The translations under genes and the position numbers were made by a program. The notes beneath the pieces are model-generated. The model saw only the letters and a list, made by a program, of their open reading frames with translations. It was not told the origin of the DNA and did no database searches. A stretch of 64,000 nucleotides of DNA from Sphingomonas caeni (GTDB lineage: Bacteria; Pseudomonadota; Alphaproteobacteria; Sphingomonadales; Sphingomonadaceae). Each line of letters begins with the position of its first letter. Position 1 is the stretch's first letter. Below, piece by piece: positions 55,109 to 62,311 of the stretch. Where the stretch lies: positions 520,852 through 584,851 of the forward strand of contig NZ_JAPDOK010000003.1 of assembly GCF_026013415.1 (NCBI RefSeq). The letters are read 5' to 3'.

Positions 55109-55723
55109 ATGGCCCGTCGCACCCCTCCAGATCGCCGCGAGTCGATCCTCGCCGCCGCCCGCGCGGAATTCGCGGCGCGCGGTTATGCGGGGACGCGGCT
55201 CGAGGATGTCGCGGCGCGCGTCGGCATCTCGAAGGCCGCGCTCTATCTCCAATTCTCCGACAAGCAGGCGCTGTTCCTCGCGATGATCGATTGGCTGCTG
55301 GCGGCCAACTTGCCAAACGCGGTCCCCGCGGCGCTTGCGAGCGCGAGCCCGTCGGAACAGCTGCCCGCGCTGATCGCCTTCGCCGCGTCGCAGGTCGCCG
55401 AGGGCGAGATCGCCTTTCTGCCGCGGCTGATCATCGGCGAGAGTGGCAATTTTCCCGAACTCGCGAAACTATATCACGACCGCGCAATCTCCCGGATTCT
55501 GGGACTGATCGAGTCGATCATCGCCCGCGGCGTTGCGTCGGGCGAGTTCCGTGCGGTCGATCCGGCAATGGCCGCGCGCAGCGTCGCGGGCGGGGTCCTG
55601 ATCGGGGCATTGTGGCGAACGGTGCTCGAGCCTGCCGGCGCGCCGCCGCTCGATGTGCGGGCGCTGGCGGCTTCGCATGCCGATATCTTGCTCCACGGCC
55701 TGATTGCGGGAGATGCAAGTTGA
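55109..55723 (+). CDS. TetR/AcrR-family regulator
   Basis: 204 residues. N-terminal helix-turn-helix: RRESILAAARAEFAARGYAGTRLEDVAARVGISKAALYLQFSDKQALF (about 8-55). The C-terminal ligand domain resembles AefR/CecR-type regulators. It leads an operon with HlyD, ATPase and permease genes, the same arrangement as cecR-ybhG-ybhF-ybhS in E. coli, so it probably senses a compound exported by them. TTGA overlap with the HlyD gene. Confidence 0.92.
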   Translation: MARRTPPDRRESILAAARAEFAARGYAGTRLEDVAARVGISKAALYLQFSDKQALFLAMIDWLLAANLPNAVPAALASASPSEQLPALIAFAASQVAEGEIAFLPRLIIGESGNFPELAKLYHDRAISRILGLIESIIARGVASGEFRAVDPAMAARSVAGGVLIGALWRTVLEPAGAPPLDVRALAASHADILLHGLIAGDAS

Positions 55724-56685
55724 AACGCGCCGCTGTGATTGTCGTCCTGATCGCCGCTGTCGGGGCATTGGCCTTCTGGTGGATGAGCCGCAGCGGCAAG
55801 GCGTCCGAAGGCTGGCTCGGCTATGTCGAGGGCGAGGCGATCGAAGTCGCAGCGCCGGTTTCAGGCACGCTCGCGCGGCTCGATGTCGTGCGCGGCGGGC
55901 AGGTGGCGGCAGGGCAGCCGCTGTTCGCGCTCAATGCGGTCTCGACCGATGCGGAGATCCGGCGGCTCGAGGCGCAGCTTGTGCAGGCCCAGGCCCAGCG
56001 CGCGGATCTGCTCAAGGCCCGGCAGCGCCCGGCCGAGCTTGGCGTATCGCGTGCGCAGCAGGCCTCCGCGCGGGCCGAACTGGTGCGGGCCTCGCGCGAG
56101 TATCAGCGGATCGAGACGCTCGCCACGCGGGGCTTTGCGACCAAGACGCGGCTCGATCAGGCGCGTGCGGCGATGCAATCGGCTCAGGCAGCGCTCCAGC
56201 AGGCGCAGGCGAGCGAGGCCTCAGGCGAGCTTGCCGGGCGCGTCGATCAGATCACCGCAGCCGATGCCGCGGTCGCCGCGGCCCAGGCCGCGCTCGATGC
56301 CCAGCGGCGGCGGGGCAATGAGATCGCGCCGGTCGCCCCCGCCGGGGCCTTGGTCGAACAGACCTATTTCAACCCAGGCGAATGGGTTCCCGCCAATTCG
56401 CCGGTCGTGCGGCTGCTCGAACCGGGGCGGGTGAAGATCCGCTTCTACGCCCCCGAGAACGCCATCGCGGCGCTGCGTCCGGGCGCTAAGGTGAGTGTGA
56501 GCTGCGATGGCTGCGGGTCCTTCACCGCGACGGTGCGCTATGTCTCGCCCCAGGCGGAGTTCACCCCGCCGGTGATCTACAGCGAACGCGCGCGCTCGAA
56601 GCTGGTCTTCCTCGTCGAGGCGACCCCCGATGGCGGCATTGCCCGGTTGCGCCCGGGCCTTCCGGTCGAGGTCCGCCCCCAATGA
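55720..56685 (+). CDS. HlyD/YbhG-type membrane fusion protein
   Basis: 321 residues from a TTG that overlaps the TetR stop and follows GGGAGA. One N-terminal membrane anchor (AVIVVLIAAVGALAFWWM), then lipoyl-like halves (VAAPVSGTLARLDVVRGGQVAAGQPLFAL and APAGALVEQTYFNPGEWVPANSPVVRL), with a long alpha-hairpin between (LEAQLVQAQAQRADLLKA...ALQQAQASEAS). Periplasmic adaptor linking the ABC pump to the outer membrane. Overlaps the ATPase gene by four bases. Confidence 0.92.
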   Translation: MKRAAVIVVLIAAVGALAFWWMSRSGKASEGWLGYVEGEAIEVAAPVSGTLARLDVVRGGQVAAGQPLFALNAVSTDAEIRRLEAQLVQAQAQRADLLKARQRPAELGVSRAQQASARAELVRASREYQRIETLATRGFATKTRLDQARAAMQSAQAALQQAQASEASGELAGRVDQITAADAAVAAAQAALDAQRRRGNEIAPVAPAGALVEQTYFNPGEWVPANSPVVRLLEPGRVKIRFYAPENAIAALRPGAKVSVSCDGCGSFTATVRYVSPQAEFTPPVIYSERARSKLVFLVEATPDGGIARLRPGLPVEVRPQ

Positions 56686-57614
56686 GCGCGGCGCCCGCGA
56701 TCGCCGTCACCGGGCTCACCAAGAGCTTTGGCGGGCGCGTGGTGGTCGATCATGTCTCGCTCGAAGTGGGGCAGGGGCGGGTCTGCGGGTTCCTCGGCCC
56801 CAACGGATCGGGGAAGACGACGACGCTCAGGATGATCTGCGGGTTGCTGATCCCCGATTCGGGAAGCGGCACCGTGCTCGGGCTCGATCTCGCCACCAGC
56901 CGCGGGGAGATCAAGCGGCGAATCGGCTACATGACCCAGCGCTTCGGCCTGTTCGAAGATCTGACGATCCGCGAGAATCTGGCTTTCGTCGCCGACGCCT
57001 ATAGCCTCGACAACAAGCACGCCCGCGTCGATGCCGCGCTCGACCGGCTCGGCCTCGCCACCCGCGCCGACCAGCTCGCCGGCAAGCTCTCGGGCGGGTG
57101 GAAGCAGCGCCTCGCGCTTGCCGCCTGCGTGCTCCACGAGCCGCAGATTCTCCTCCTCGACGAGCCCACCGCGGGCGTCGATCCGCTCGCCCGGCGCGAA
57201 TTCTGGGACCAGATCCATGTCTTAGCGGCGGAAGGTGTGACCGTTCTGGTTTCCACGCACTACATGGACGAGGCCGAGCGCTGTCACGACATCGCCTATA
57301 TCGCCTATGGCGTGCTGCTCGCCCGCGGGACGGCGGCGGAGATCGTGCGCGATTCGGGGCTCGCGGCGCTGACCGGTGAAGGGCCCGGCGCCGACCGGCT
57401 CGCGCCCTTGCTCCAGCAGCGCCCCGGCGTGACGATGGCCGCGGCGTTCGGGCCTACGCTCCATATCGCCGGGCCCGATCTCGCGGCGCTCCGCGCGGCG
57501 GTGAAGGACGTCGACCCTGCGATAGACTGGCGCGAGGCCGAGCCGACGCTCGAGGATGTCTTCATCCACCTGATGCGCTCGGCGACGGACAACAGCGTGG
57601 GCATCGCCTCGTGA
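56682..57614 (+). CDS. ABC transporter ATP-binding protein (YbhF/DrrA type)
   Basis: 310 residues. Walker A FLGPNGSGKTTTLRMI (about 35-50), Q-loop YMTQRFGLFEDLT, signature KLSGGWKQRLALAACVLHEP, Walker B ILLLDEPTAGVDP, H-loop VSTHYMDEAERC. C-terminal extension of DrrA type. It powers the exporter with the permease encoded next. Unlike E. coli YbhF, which has two ATPase domains, this has one. Confidence 0.94.
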   Translation: MSAAPAIAVTGLTKSFGGRVVVDHVSLEVGQGRVCGFLGPNGSGKTTTLRMICGLLIPDSGSGTVLGLDLATSRGEIKRRIGYMTQRFGLFEDLTIRENLAFVADAYSLDNKHARVDAALDRLGLATRADQLAGKLSGGWKQRLALAACVLHEPQILLLDEPTAGVDPLARREFWDQIHVLAAEGVTVLVSTHYMDEAERCHDIAYIAYGVLLARGTAAEIVRDSGLAALTGEGPGADRLAPLLQQRPGVTMAAAFGPTLHIAGPDLAALRAAVKDVDPAIDWREAEPTLEDVFIHLMRSATDNSVGIAS

Positions 57615-58741
57615 GCCCGTCGCTCCGCCGCATCTGGGCGATGCTGATCAAGGAGTTCCACCAGCTCCGCCGCGACCGGCTGACCTTCGGGATGATCGTC
57701 GGCATCCCGCTGGTCCAGCTCTTCCTGTTCGGCTTCGCGATCAACAATGATCCGCGCCACCTGCGCGCCGCGCTCGAGGTCAACGATCATTCGGCCTTCA
57801 CCCGCAGCATCGAGGGATCGCTGCGCGCGAGCAGCTATTTCGACCTCCAGCCCGCCGGCACCCGGCCCGGCGCGGGCGAGGAGATGCTGCGCCGGGGCGA
57901 GGTCCAGTTCCTGATCGTGATCCCGCCCGATTTCTCGCGCGACCTGGTGCGCGGCGAACACCCGCAATTGCTCGTCGTCGCCGACGCGACCGATCCCGCC
58001 GCGACCGGCGGCGCCACTGCGGCGGTCCAGCAGGCGGTGATGTCGGGGCTTGGCCATGACCTGATCGGCAGCCTCGCTCCGCTTGCGCCGCGGCCGCCGC
58101 CGGTCGATGTCGTGGTCCAGCGCCGCTACAATCCGGAGGGGATCACCAGCCACAATATCGTCCCCGGGCTGCTCGCGATCGTGCTGTCGATGACGATGGT
58201 GATGCTCACCTCGGTCTCGGTCGCCCGCGAGCGCGAGCGCGGGACGATGGAAAATCTCCTCGCCATGCCGCTCCACCCGCTCGAGGTCATGCTCGGCAAG
58301 ATCCTGCCTTACGTCTTCATCGGCGCCACGCAGACCACGATCATCGTCGCCGCCGCCCAGCTGATCTTCCAGGTGCCGTTCTTCGGCCCGGTCTGGCTGC
58401 TTGCGCTGGCGACGCTCGTCTTCATCACCGTCAGCCTGCTGCTCGGCTTCACCCTCTCGACCTTCGCCCAGACCCAGCTCCAGGCGATGCAGATGAGCTT
58501 CTTCTACATCCTGCCGAGCATCCTGCTCTCGGGCTTCATGTTCCCCTTTCGCGGCATGCCCGGCTGGGCGCAGACGATCGGCGAGTGCATCCCGGTGACG
58601 CATTTCCTGCGCGTGGTGCGCGGGGTGATGCTCAAGGGCTGGGGAGTGGGGGAGGCGCTGCTTCCGCTCGGCATCCTCGCGGCGATGGGACTGGTCTTCG
58701 CGTTCGTGGCGGTGCGGCGATACGGGGATACGCTGGAATAG
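57611..58741 (+). CDS. ABC-2 type transporter permease (YbhS/YbhR type)
   Basis: 376 residues from a GTG overlapping the ATPase stop. An N-terminal membrane helix (about 25-45), a large periplasmic domain (about 50-165), then five helices with the ABC-2 hallmark ARERERGTMENLLAMPLHPLEVMLGKILPY and FILPSILLSGFMFPFRGMPGWAQ. Only one permease gene is present, so it should form a homodimer. It ends exactly where the convergent DUF5990 gene ends. Confidence 0.92.
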   Translation: MSPSLRRIWAMLIKEFHQLRRDRLTFGMIVGIPLVQLFLFGFAINNDPRHLRAALEVNDHSAFTRSIEGSLRASSYFDLQPAGTRPGAGEEMLRRGEVQFLIVIPPDFSRDLVRGEHPQLLVVADATDPAATGGATAAVQQAVMSGLGHDLIGSLAPLAPRPPPVDVVVQRRYNPEGITSHNIVPGLLAIVLSMTMVMLTSVSVARERERGTMENLLAMPLHPLEVMLGKILPYVFIGATQTTIIVAAAQLIFQVPFFGPVWLLALATLVFITVSLLLGFTLSTFAQTQLQAMQMSFFYILPSILLSGFMFPFRGMPGWAQTIGECIPVTHFLRVVRGVMLKGWGVGEALLPLGILAAMGLVFAFVAVRRYGDTLE

Positions 58742-59155
58742 CTACACCGCGCGCCAGCTTACCGGCACCGTGGCGCAGGCGGGCGTGCCGTCCTTGCCCG
58801 TGCCCCGAACGGTGCCTTCGAGGATCTTCCCCGCCACCGCCGCATCGATCAGCGGCTGGGGGATCGTGTGGATGTCCACCTTCATCCGCCGGGTCCGGGG
58901 CGAGCCATGGTCGCCCGCAGAGGTCCCGATCGCGACATAGACGAAACGCCGCTCGGGCCCCTCGCTACGTACCTGCTCGCCATAGAATTTCGGGCCCTCC
59001 GCGACACGGATGGTGAAGTCGAAGCTCAGCGGCCCGTCCACCGCCCGCTTGGGATCGATCGGCTTGCCGTTCTTGTCCTGCAGGTTGTGAACCACCCCGG
59101 CGAGGGGGCGGTCGATGGTCAGGCGCATGCGGATTTGGGTCTGGGGCGGGCGCAT
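58742..59155 (-). CDS. DUF5990 family protein
   Basis: 137 residues from the ATG at 59155. Matches DUF5990 by its EGPKFYGEQVRSEGPERRFVYVAIG segment and the terminal RRMKVDIHTIP...EGTVRGTGKDGTPACATVPVSW. Small cytoplasmic beta-rich protein of unknown role. It abuts the stop of the ABC permease with no spacer. Confidence 0.78.
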   Translation of the reverse strand: MRPPQTQIRMRLTIDRPLAGVVHNLQDKNGKPIDPKRAVDGPLSFDFTIRVAEGPKFYGEQVRSEGPERRFVYVAIGTSAGDHGSPRTRRMKVDIHTIPQPLIDAAVAGKILEGTVRGTGKDGTPACATVPVSWRAV

Positions 59156-59388
59156 GCCGGAGAGGAACCAGACTCGCGCGCGCCACGCAAGGCCGCCACG
59201 CCCCGGGAGCATTGGAGCGTGGCAGCCCTTCCGCTGCCCCAAGGGCCACGGAAATTCGTCTCAATTCAATGTGACGCAAGTGAAACCGGAGCGCCCCAAA
59301 AGAGTTTAAGGCGCGCTTGTTCGCTTTTGTCCGCATCTTGCACAACGTCGGATCAGGCCATTCGTTTCGTCCAACACAGGGGATGCCC

Positions 59389-59670
59389 ATGAAGAAAATC
59401 TTGATCGCCGCCGTCGCCATCGCGGCACTTCCGCTGGCCGCCTGCGGCCCGAAGACGCCCGCCGCGGAGAATGTCGAATCGGCCGCCGACAACACCGCCG
59501 ATGCGATGGAAGCGAATGCCGCGGACATCCGTTCGGACGCCGACAACAGCGCCGACGCGATCAAGGCGGGTGCCGAGAACCGCGCCGACGCGGTCGAGAA
59601 CAAGGCCGACGCCGTCCGCGCCGCGGGCGAGAACAAGGCCGAAGCGATCGACGAGAAGGCGGGGCACTAA
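59389..59670 (+). CDS. Small lipoprotein with alanine/aspartate repeat helix
   Basis: 93 residues from MKKILIAAVAIAALPLAAC (lipobox Cys19); an ATG two codons earlier is the alternative. The mature part is a single long helix of near-11-residue units rich in A, D, E, N (NTADAMEANAADIRSDADN, KAGAENRADAVENKADA), similar to small Lea-like or OmpA-linker lipoproteins. A strong rho-independent terminator follows. Likely abundant and monocistronic. Confidence 0.8.
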   Translation: MKKILIAAVAIAALPLAACGPKTPAAENVESAADNTADAMEANAADIRSDADNSADAIKAGAENRADAVENKADAVRAAGENKAEAIDEKAGH

Positions 59671-59693
59671 GCCCGCGCCGTTACCGGAAGCGA

Positions 59694-59720
59694 GGCCGGG
59701 GAGCGATCCCCGGCCTTTTT
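59694..59720 (+). terminator. Rho-independent terminator after the small lipoprotein
   Basis: GGCCGGGG (59694-59701), loop AGCGAT, CCCCGGCC (59708-59715), then TTTTT. A perfect 8-bp GC stem with a T-run, 23 bases after the stop codon. Confidence 0.9.
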
Positions 59721-59769
59721 ATGTGTAACCAAATCGGTTCATTTGGCTTGACTTTTGCCCGCGGTTGTG

Positions 59770-59784
59770 GAACATATCGCGAAC
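59770..59784. promoter_or_regulatory. LexA-type SOS box (GAAC-N7-GAAC)
   Basis: GAAC at 59770-59773 and GAAC at 59781-59784 with seven bases between reproduce, on this strand, the direct-repeat GTTC-N7-GTTC LexA site of alphaproteobacteria. It lies 10 bases before the small terminase start and just after a TTGACT (59748-59753), so it would cover the -10 region. A separate dyad CCAAAT-N6-ATTTGG lies at 59729-59746. Confidence 0.6.
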
Positions 59785-59794
59785 GGGGGGCGAT

Positions 59795-60325
59795 ATGAAC
59801 AAACGATCGGATCCGCGCGGACCGGCGGGCACCGCCATCCGCGCCACGGGCAAGGACGGCCCGCAGGTTATCCACAGCAAGGGCAAGCGCTGGACCGACC
59901 AGGCCGAGAAGCTGTTCCTCGATCACCTCGCCGCCAGCTGCAACGTCACCGCGTCCGCTGCCGCGGCGGGCTTCAGCACCGTCGCCATCTATAACCGCCG
60001 CCGCGCCGATCCCGGCTTCGCCGCGCGCTGGGATGCCGCGCTCGACCAGGGCTATGCCCGGATCGAGATGCTCCTCGTCCACCGCGCCGGGCAGTTGCTC
60101 GAGGGCTATGTCCCCGATCCCGGCTCCCCGCTCGCGTCGATGACGGTCAAAGAGGCGATCAACGTCCTCCAGCTCCACCGCGCCCGGGTGAAGGGCGACG
60201 GCGCCCGTGCCCCGGGCTGGCGTCCCCGTCCGCGCGGCTTCGAGGAGATGCGCGATTCGATCCTCGGCAAGCTCGAAGCGATCGAGACCGCCCGGCTCGC
60301 GCTGCCCCCGCCCGATGGCGCGTAG
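59795..60325 (+). CDS. Small-terminase-like DNA-binding protein
   Basis: 176 residues from the ATG at 59795. Central helix-turn-helix region: KLFLDHLAASCNVTASAAAAGFSTVAIYNRRRADPGFAARWDAAL (about 46-90), the arrangement seen in small terminase subunits that choose the DNA to be packaged. Further helices and a basic, proline-rich tail follow. It overlaps the large-terminase gene by 11 bases. Family assignment rests on the HTH plus position; gene-transfer-agent small terminases are usually shorter. Confidence 0.65.
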   Translation: MNKRSDPRGPAGTAIRATGKDGPQVIHSKGKRWTDQAEKLFLDHLAASCNVTASAAAAGFSTVAIYNRRRADPGFAARWDAALDQGYARIEMLLVHRAGQLLEGYVPDPGSPLASMTVKEAINVLQLHRARVKGDGARAPGWRPRPRGFEEMRDSILGKLEAIETARLALPPPDGA

Positions 60326-61775
60326 GCGCCGCAGGCTCCCGCGCGATCTCGATGTCGTCGCGTGGTTCCTCAGCCTCCCCCTCGATCTCCGCCACGCCGC
60401 GCTCGCCCGCCTCGGCGATCCCGAACGCGACGCGCTCGATCGCGCCTGGCCGCTCTGGGCGCATGACGGCCAGTACGAGCCCCCCAAATGTGCGGACGGT
60501 TCCGATTGGGACGTCTGGGTGATCAAGGCCGGCCGCGGCTTCGGCAAGACGCTCGCCGGCGCCCAGTGGATCACCGCGCGCATCGCCGAGGGCGAGAAGC
60601 TCCAGATCGCGCTGGTCGGCGCTACGCTCGAGGACGCCCGCCGCGTGATGGTCGAGGGCCGCAGCGGGCTGATCGCGGTCGCGGGCGATTGGGTCTCCGG
60701 CTGGCACCCGAGCCTGCGCCGCCTCGATTTCCGCACCGGCGCCCATGCCACGCTCTTCTCGGGCGCCAGCCCGGACATGCTGCGCGGCCCCGAGCGTCAC
60801 TATGCCTGGTGCGACGAGCTGGCGAAGTGGGAAAAGCCCCAGCAAAGCTGGGACATGCTCCAGCTGAACCTGCGCCTCGGCACGCGTCCCCGCGCGCTGA
60901 TCACCACCACCCCGCGCGGCGGCCCGGTCCTCCGCGGAATCATGGCTGATCCCGCCACCGTCACCACCGGCGGCCCGATGAGCCGTAACCCCCATATCTC
61001 GGCGCGCTGGAAGGCTCGCGTCGAGGCGCTCTACGCCGGAACGCGGCTGGGGCGGCAGGAACTCGAAGGCGAACTCCTCCCCGACGCAGCGGGCGCGCTC
61101 TGGACCGTCGAGCTGATCGAGAAATCCCGCCTCACCAATCCTCCCCCGGAGGGGGAGGGGGACCAGCCGGAGGCTGGTGGAGGGGTAATCTCCCCGGGCG
61201 ACGCGACCGGTGGCGAACTACTCCTCCGTCGCGCTCCGCGCGCCACCTCCCCCTCCGCGGCAGGATCCAGCTACGCCCGAACCCTCATCGCCGTGGACCC
61301 GCCCTCCGGCGACGGCACCTGCGGCATCATCGCCTGCGCCCGCGAGGGCTCGGGCACGCAGGCCATCGCCCACATCCTCGCCGACCACAGCGTCACCGCG
61401 CGCAGCCCCGAAGGCTGGGCCCGAGCCGTAGCCGCCGCCGCCGCCGCCCACGCCACGCGCGAAGTGATCGCCGAGGCCAACCAGGGCGGCAAGATGGTCA
61501 AGGCGGTGCTGACGACCGCCGACCCGGGCCTGCGCGTGCGGCTGGTCCACGCGCGGCAGGGCAAGACCATCCGCGCCGAACCGGTCGCGCATCTGTTCGA
61601 GGCGGGGAGGGTGGTGATCCACGGCAGCATGCCCGAGCTGGAGGCGGAGCTGCTCGGAATGATCGCGGGCGGAGGATACGAGGGGCCGGGGCAGAGCCCG
61701 GACCGCGCGGACGCGATGGTGTGGGGGGTGGGGGAGGTGATGCGCGAGGTGGGCGCGCGGATTTCGGTGGGGTGA
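60315..61775 (+). CDS. Large terminase (GTA/phage DNA-packaging ATPase-nuclease) with in-frame repeat insertion
   Basis: 486 residues from the ATG at 60315. ATPase domain: Walker A KAGRGFGKT (71-79), Walker B HYAWCDELAKW (162-172) with the catalytic acid, coupling motif ALITTTPRGG (194-203). RNase H-like nuclease domain: LIAVDPPSGDG (Asp328), VIAEANQGG (Glu387) and SPDRADAMVWG (Asp463/466). All motifs are intact, so the enzyme should be functional. Closest in layout to gene-transfer-agent gp2. Residues about 275-318, at the join of the two domains, are translated from a palindromic repeat. No portal, protease or capsid gene follows. Confidence 0.88.
   Translation: MARRRRRLPRDLDVVAWFLSLPLDLRHAALARLGDPERDALDRAWPLWAHDGQYEPPKCADGSDWDVWVIKAGRGFGKTLAGAQWITARIAEGEKLQIALVGATLEDARRVMVEGRSGLIAVAGDWVSGWHPSLRRLDFRTGAHATLFSGASPDMLRGPERHYAWCDELAKWEKPQQSWDMLQLNLRLGTRPRALITTTPRGGPVLRGIMADPATVTTGGPMSRNPHISARWKARVEALYAGTRLGRQELEGELLPDAAGALWTVELIEKSRLTNPPPEGEGDQPEAGGGVISPGDATGGELLLRRAPRATSPSAAGSSYARTLIAVDPPSGDGTCGIIACAREGSGTQAIAHILADHSVTARSPEGWARAVAAAAAAHATREVIAEANQGGKMVKAVLTTADPGLRVRLVHARQGKTIRAEPVAHLFEAGRVVIHGSMPELEAELLGMIAGGGYEGPGQSPDRADAMVWGVGEVMREVGARISVG
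61138..61266. repeat. 129-bp palindromic element inside the large terminase gene
   Basis: ATCCTCCCCCGGAGGGGGAG at 61138 and its near reverse complement ending at 61266 (24-bp arms, about 21 matches) enclose a variable centre. Its length, 43 codons, keeps the frame. The sequence type (CCTCCCCCTCCG...GGAGGTGG with TCCGTCGCGCTCCGC) is that of intergenic repeats common in sphingomonads and is unrelated to the 82-bp family. Confidence 0.75.
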
Positions 61776-61946
61776 GGGCGAGATGTTCGAGTCGCATTAG
61801 GAACCCGTTCATCGTAGGCGCGTAATGTGATTTCCGCTTGAAAAATGACGCTAGAAATGGAACAAATATAGAACAAACAGCGCTCGAACAGGGACTGACA
61901 CTTGCACAATGCGGCGGGTTAGGCCCAATGCGCGCAGGTCGTTGAC

Positions 61947-62303
61947 TTGAAGGTGATCAATTCACCGATGGTCGTCGGGAGGGGGGCGTCCTCCATTTCG
62001 TCCGATGTTCGGAAACGATTGGAAGAGTTTATGGTGATACTGGCTGCAATTGGCCTGACGGCTACGGTCGTTTTACTGGCCACATTCGTGATCGGCTTGA
62101 TCAAGGTGATGATTGACGGCCGTCGAGGCGTCGATCTGTTCGACCGCGCCGGTTTCGGCGCCGAGGCCTATTGGCTCGCGAAGCTACCGCGCCAGTCTGC
62201 CAGTTCTTCAGTTGCGACCCGTGAAGGCATTCTCGCCAGCGGACGTCGTGGCGCAGGCATTCAGCTGCGTCAGACCCGCACGATTAGCCACGAACTGCTT
62301 TAA
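61947..62303 (+). CDS. Possible small membrane protein
   Basis: 118 residues if read from the first ATG; an ATG at 62029 (MVILAAIGLTATVVLLATFV) would leave 90 residues that begin with a membrane helix. The rest is polar with no recognised motif (RRGVDLFDRAGFGAEAYWLA). Base composition is lower in GC than the terminase. It ends eight bases before the next gene, which supports it being real. 61776-61946 upstream is AT-richer and shows no other gene. Confidence 0.45.
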   Translation: MKVINSPMVVGRGASSISSDVRKRLEEFMVILAAIGLTATVVLLATFVIGLIKVMIDGRRGVDLFDRAGFGAEAYWLAKLPRQSASSSVATREGILASGRRGAGIQLRQTRTISHELL

Positions 62304-62311
62304 TCCCCTTC

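Noticed and set aside
61141..61260. Frameshift or pseudogene status of the large terminase because of the repeat
   Set aside because: The element is 129 bp, keeps the frame, and all ATPase and nuclease motifs are intact on both sides.
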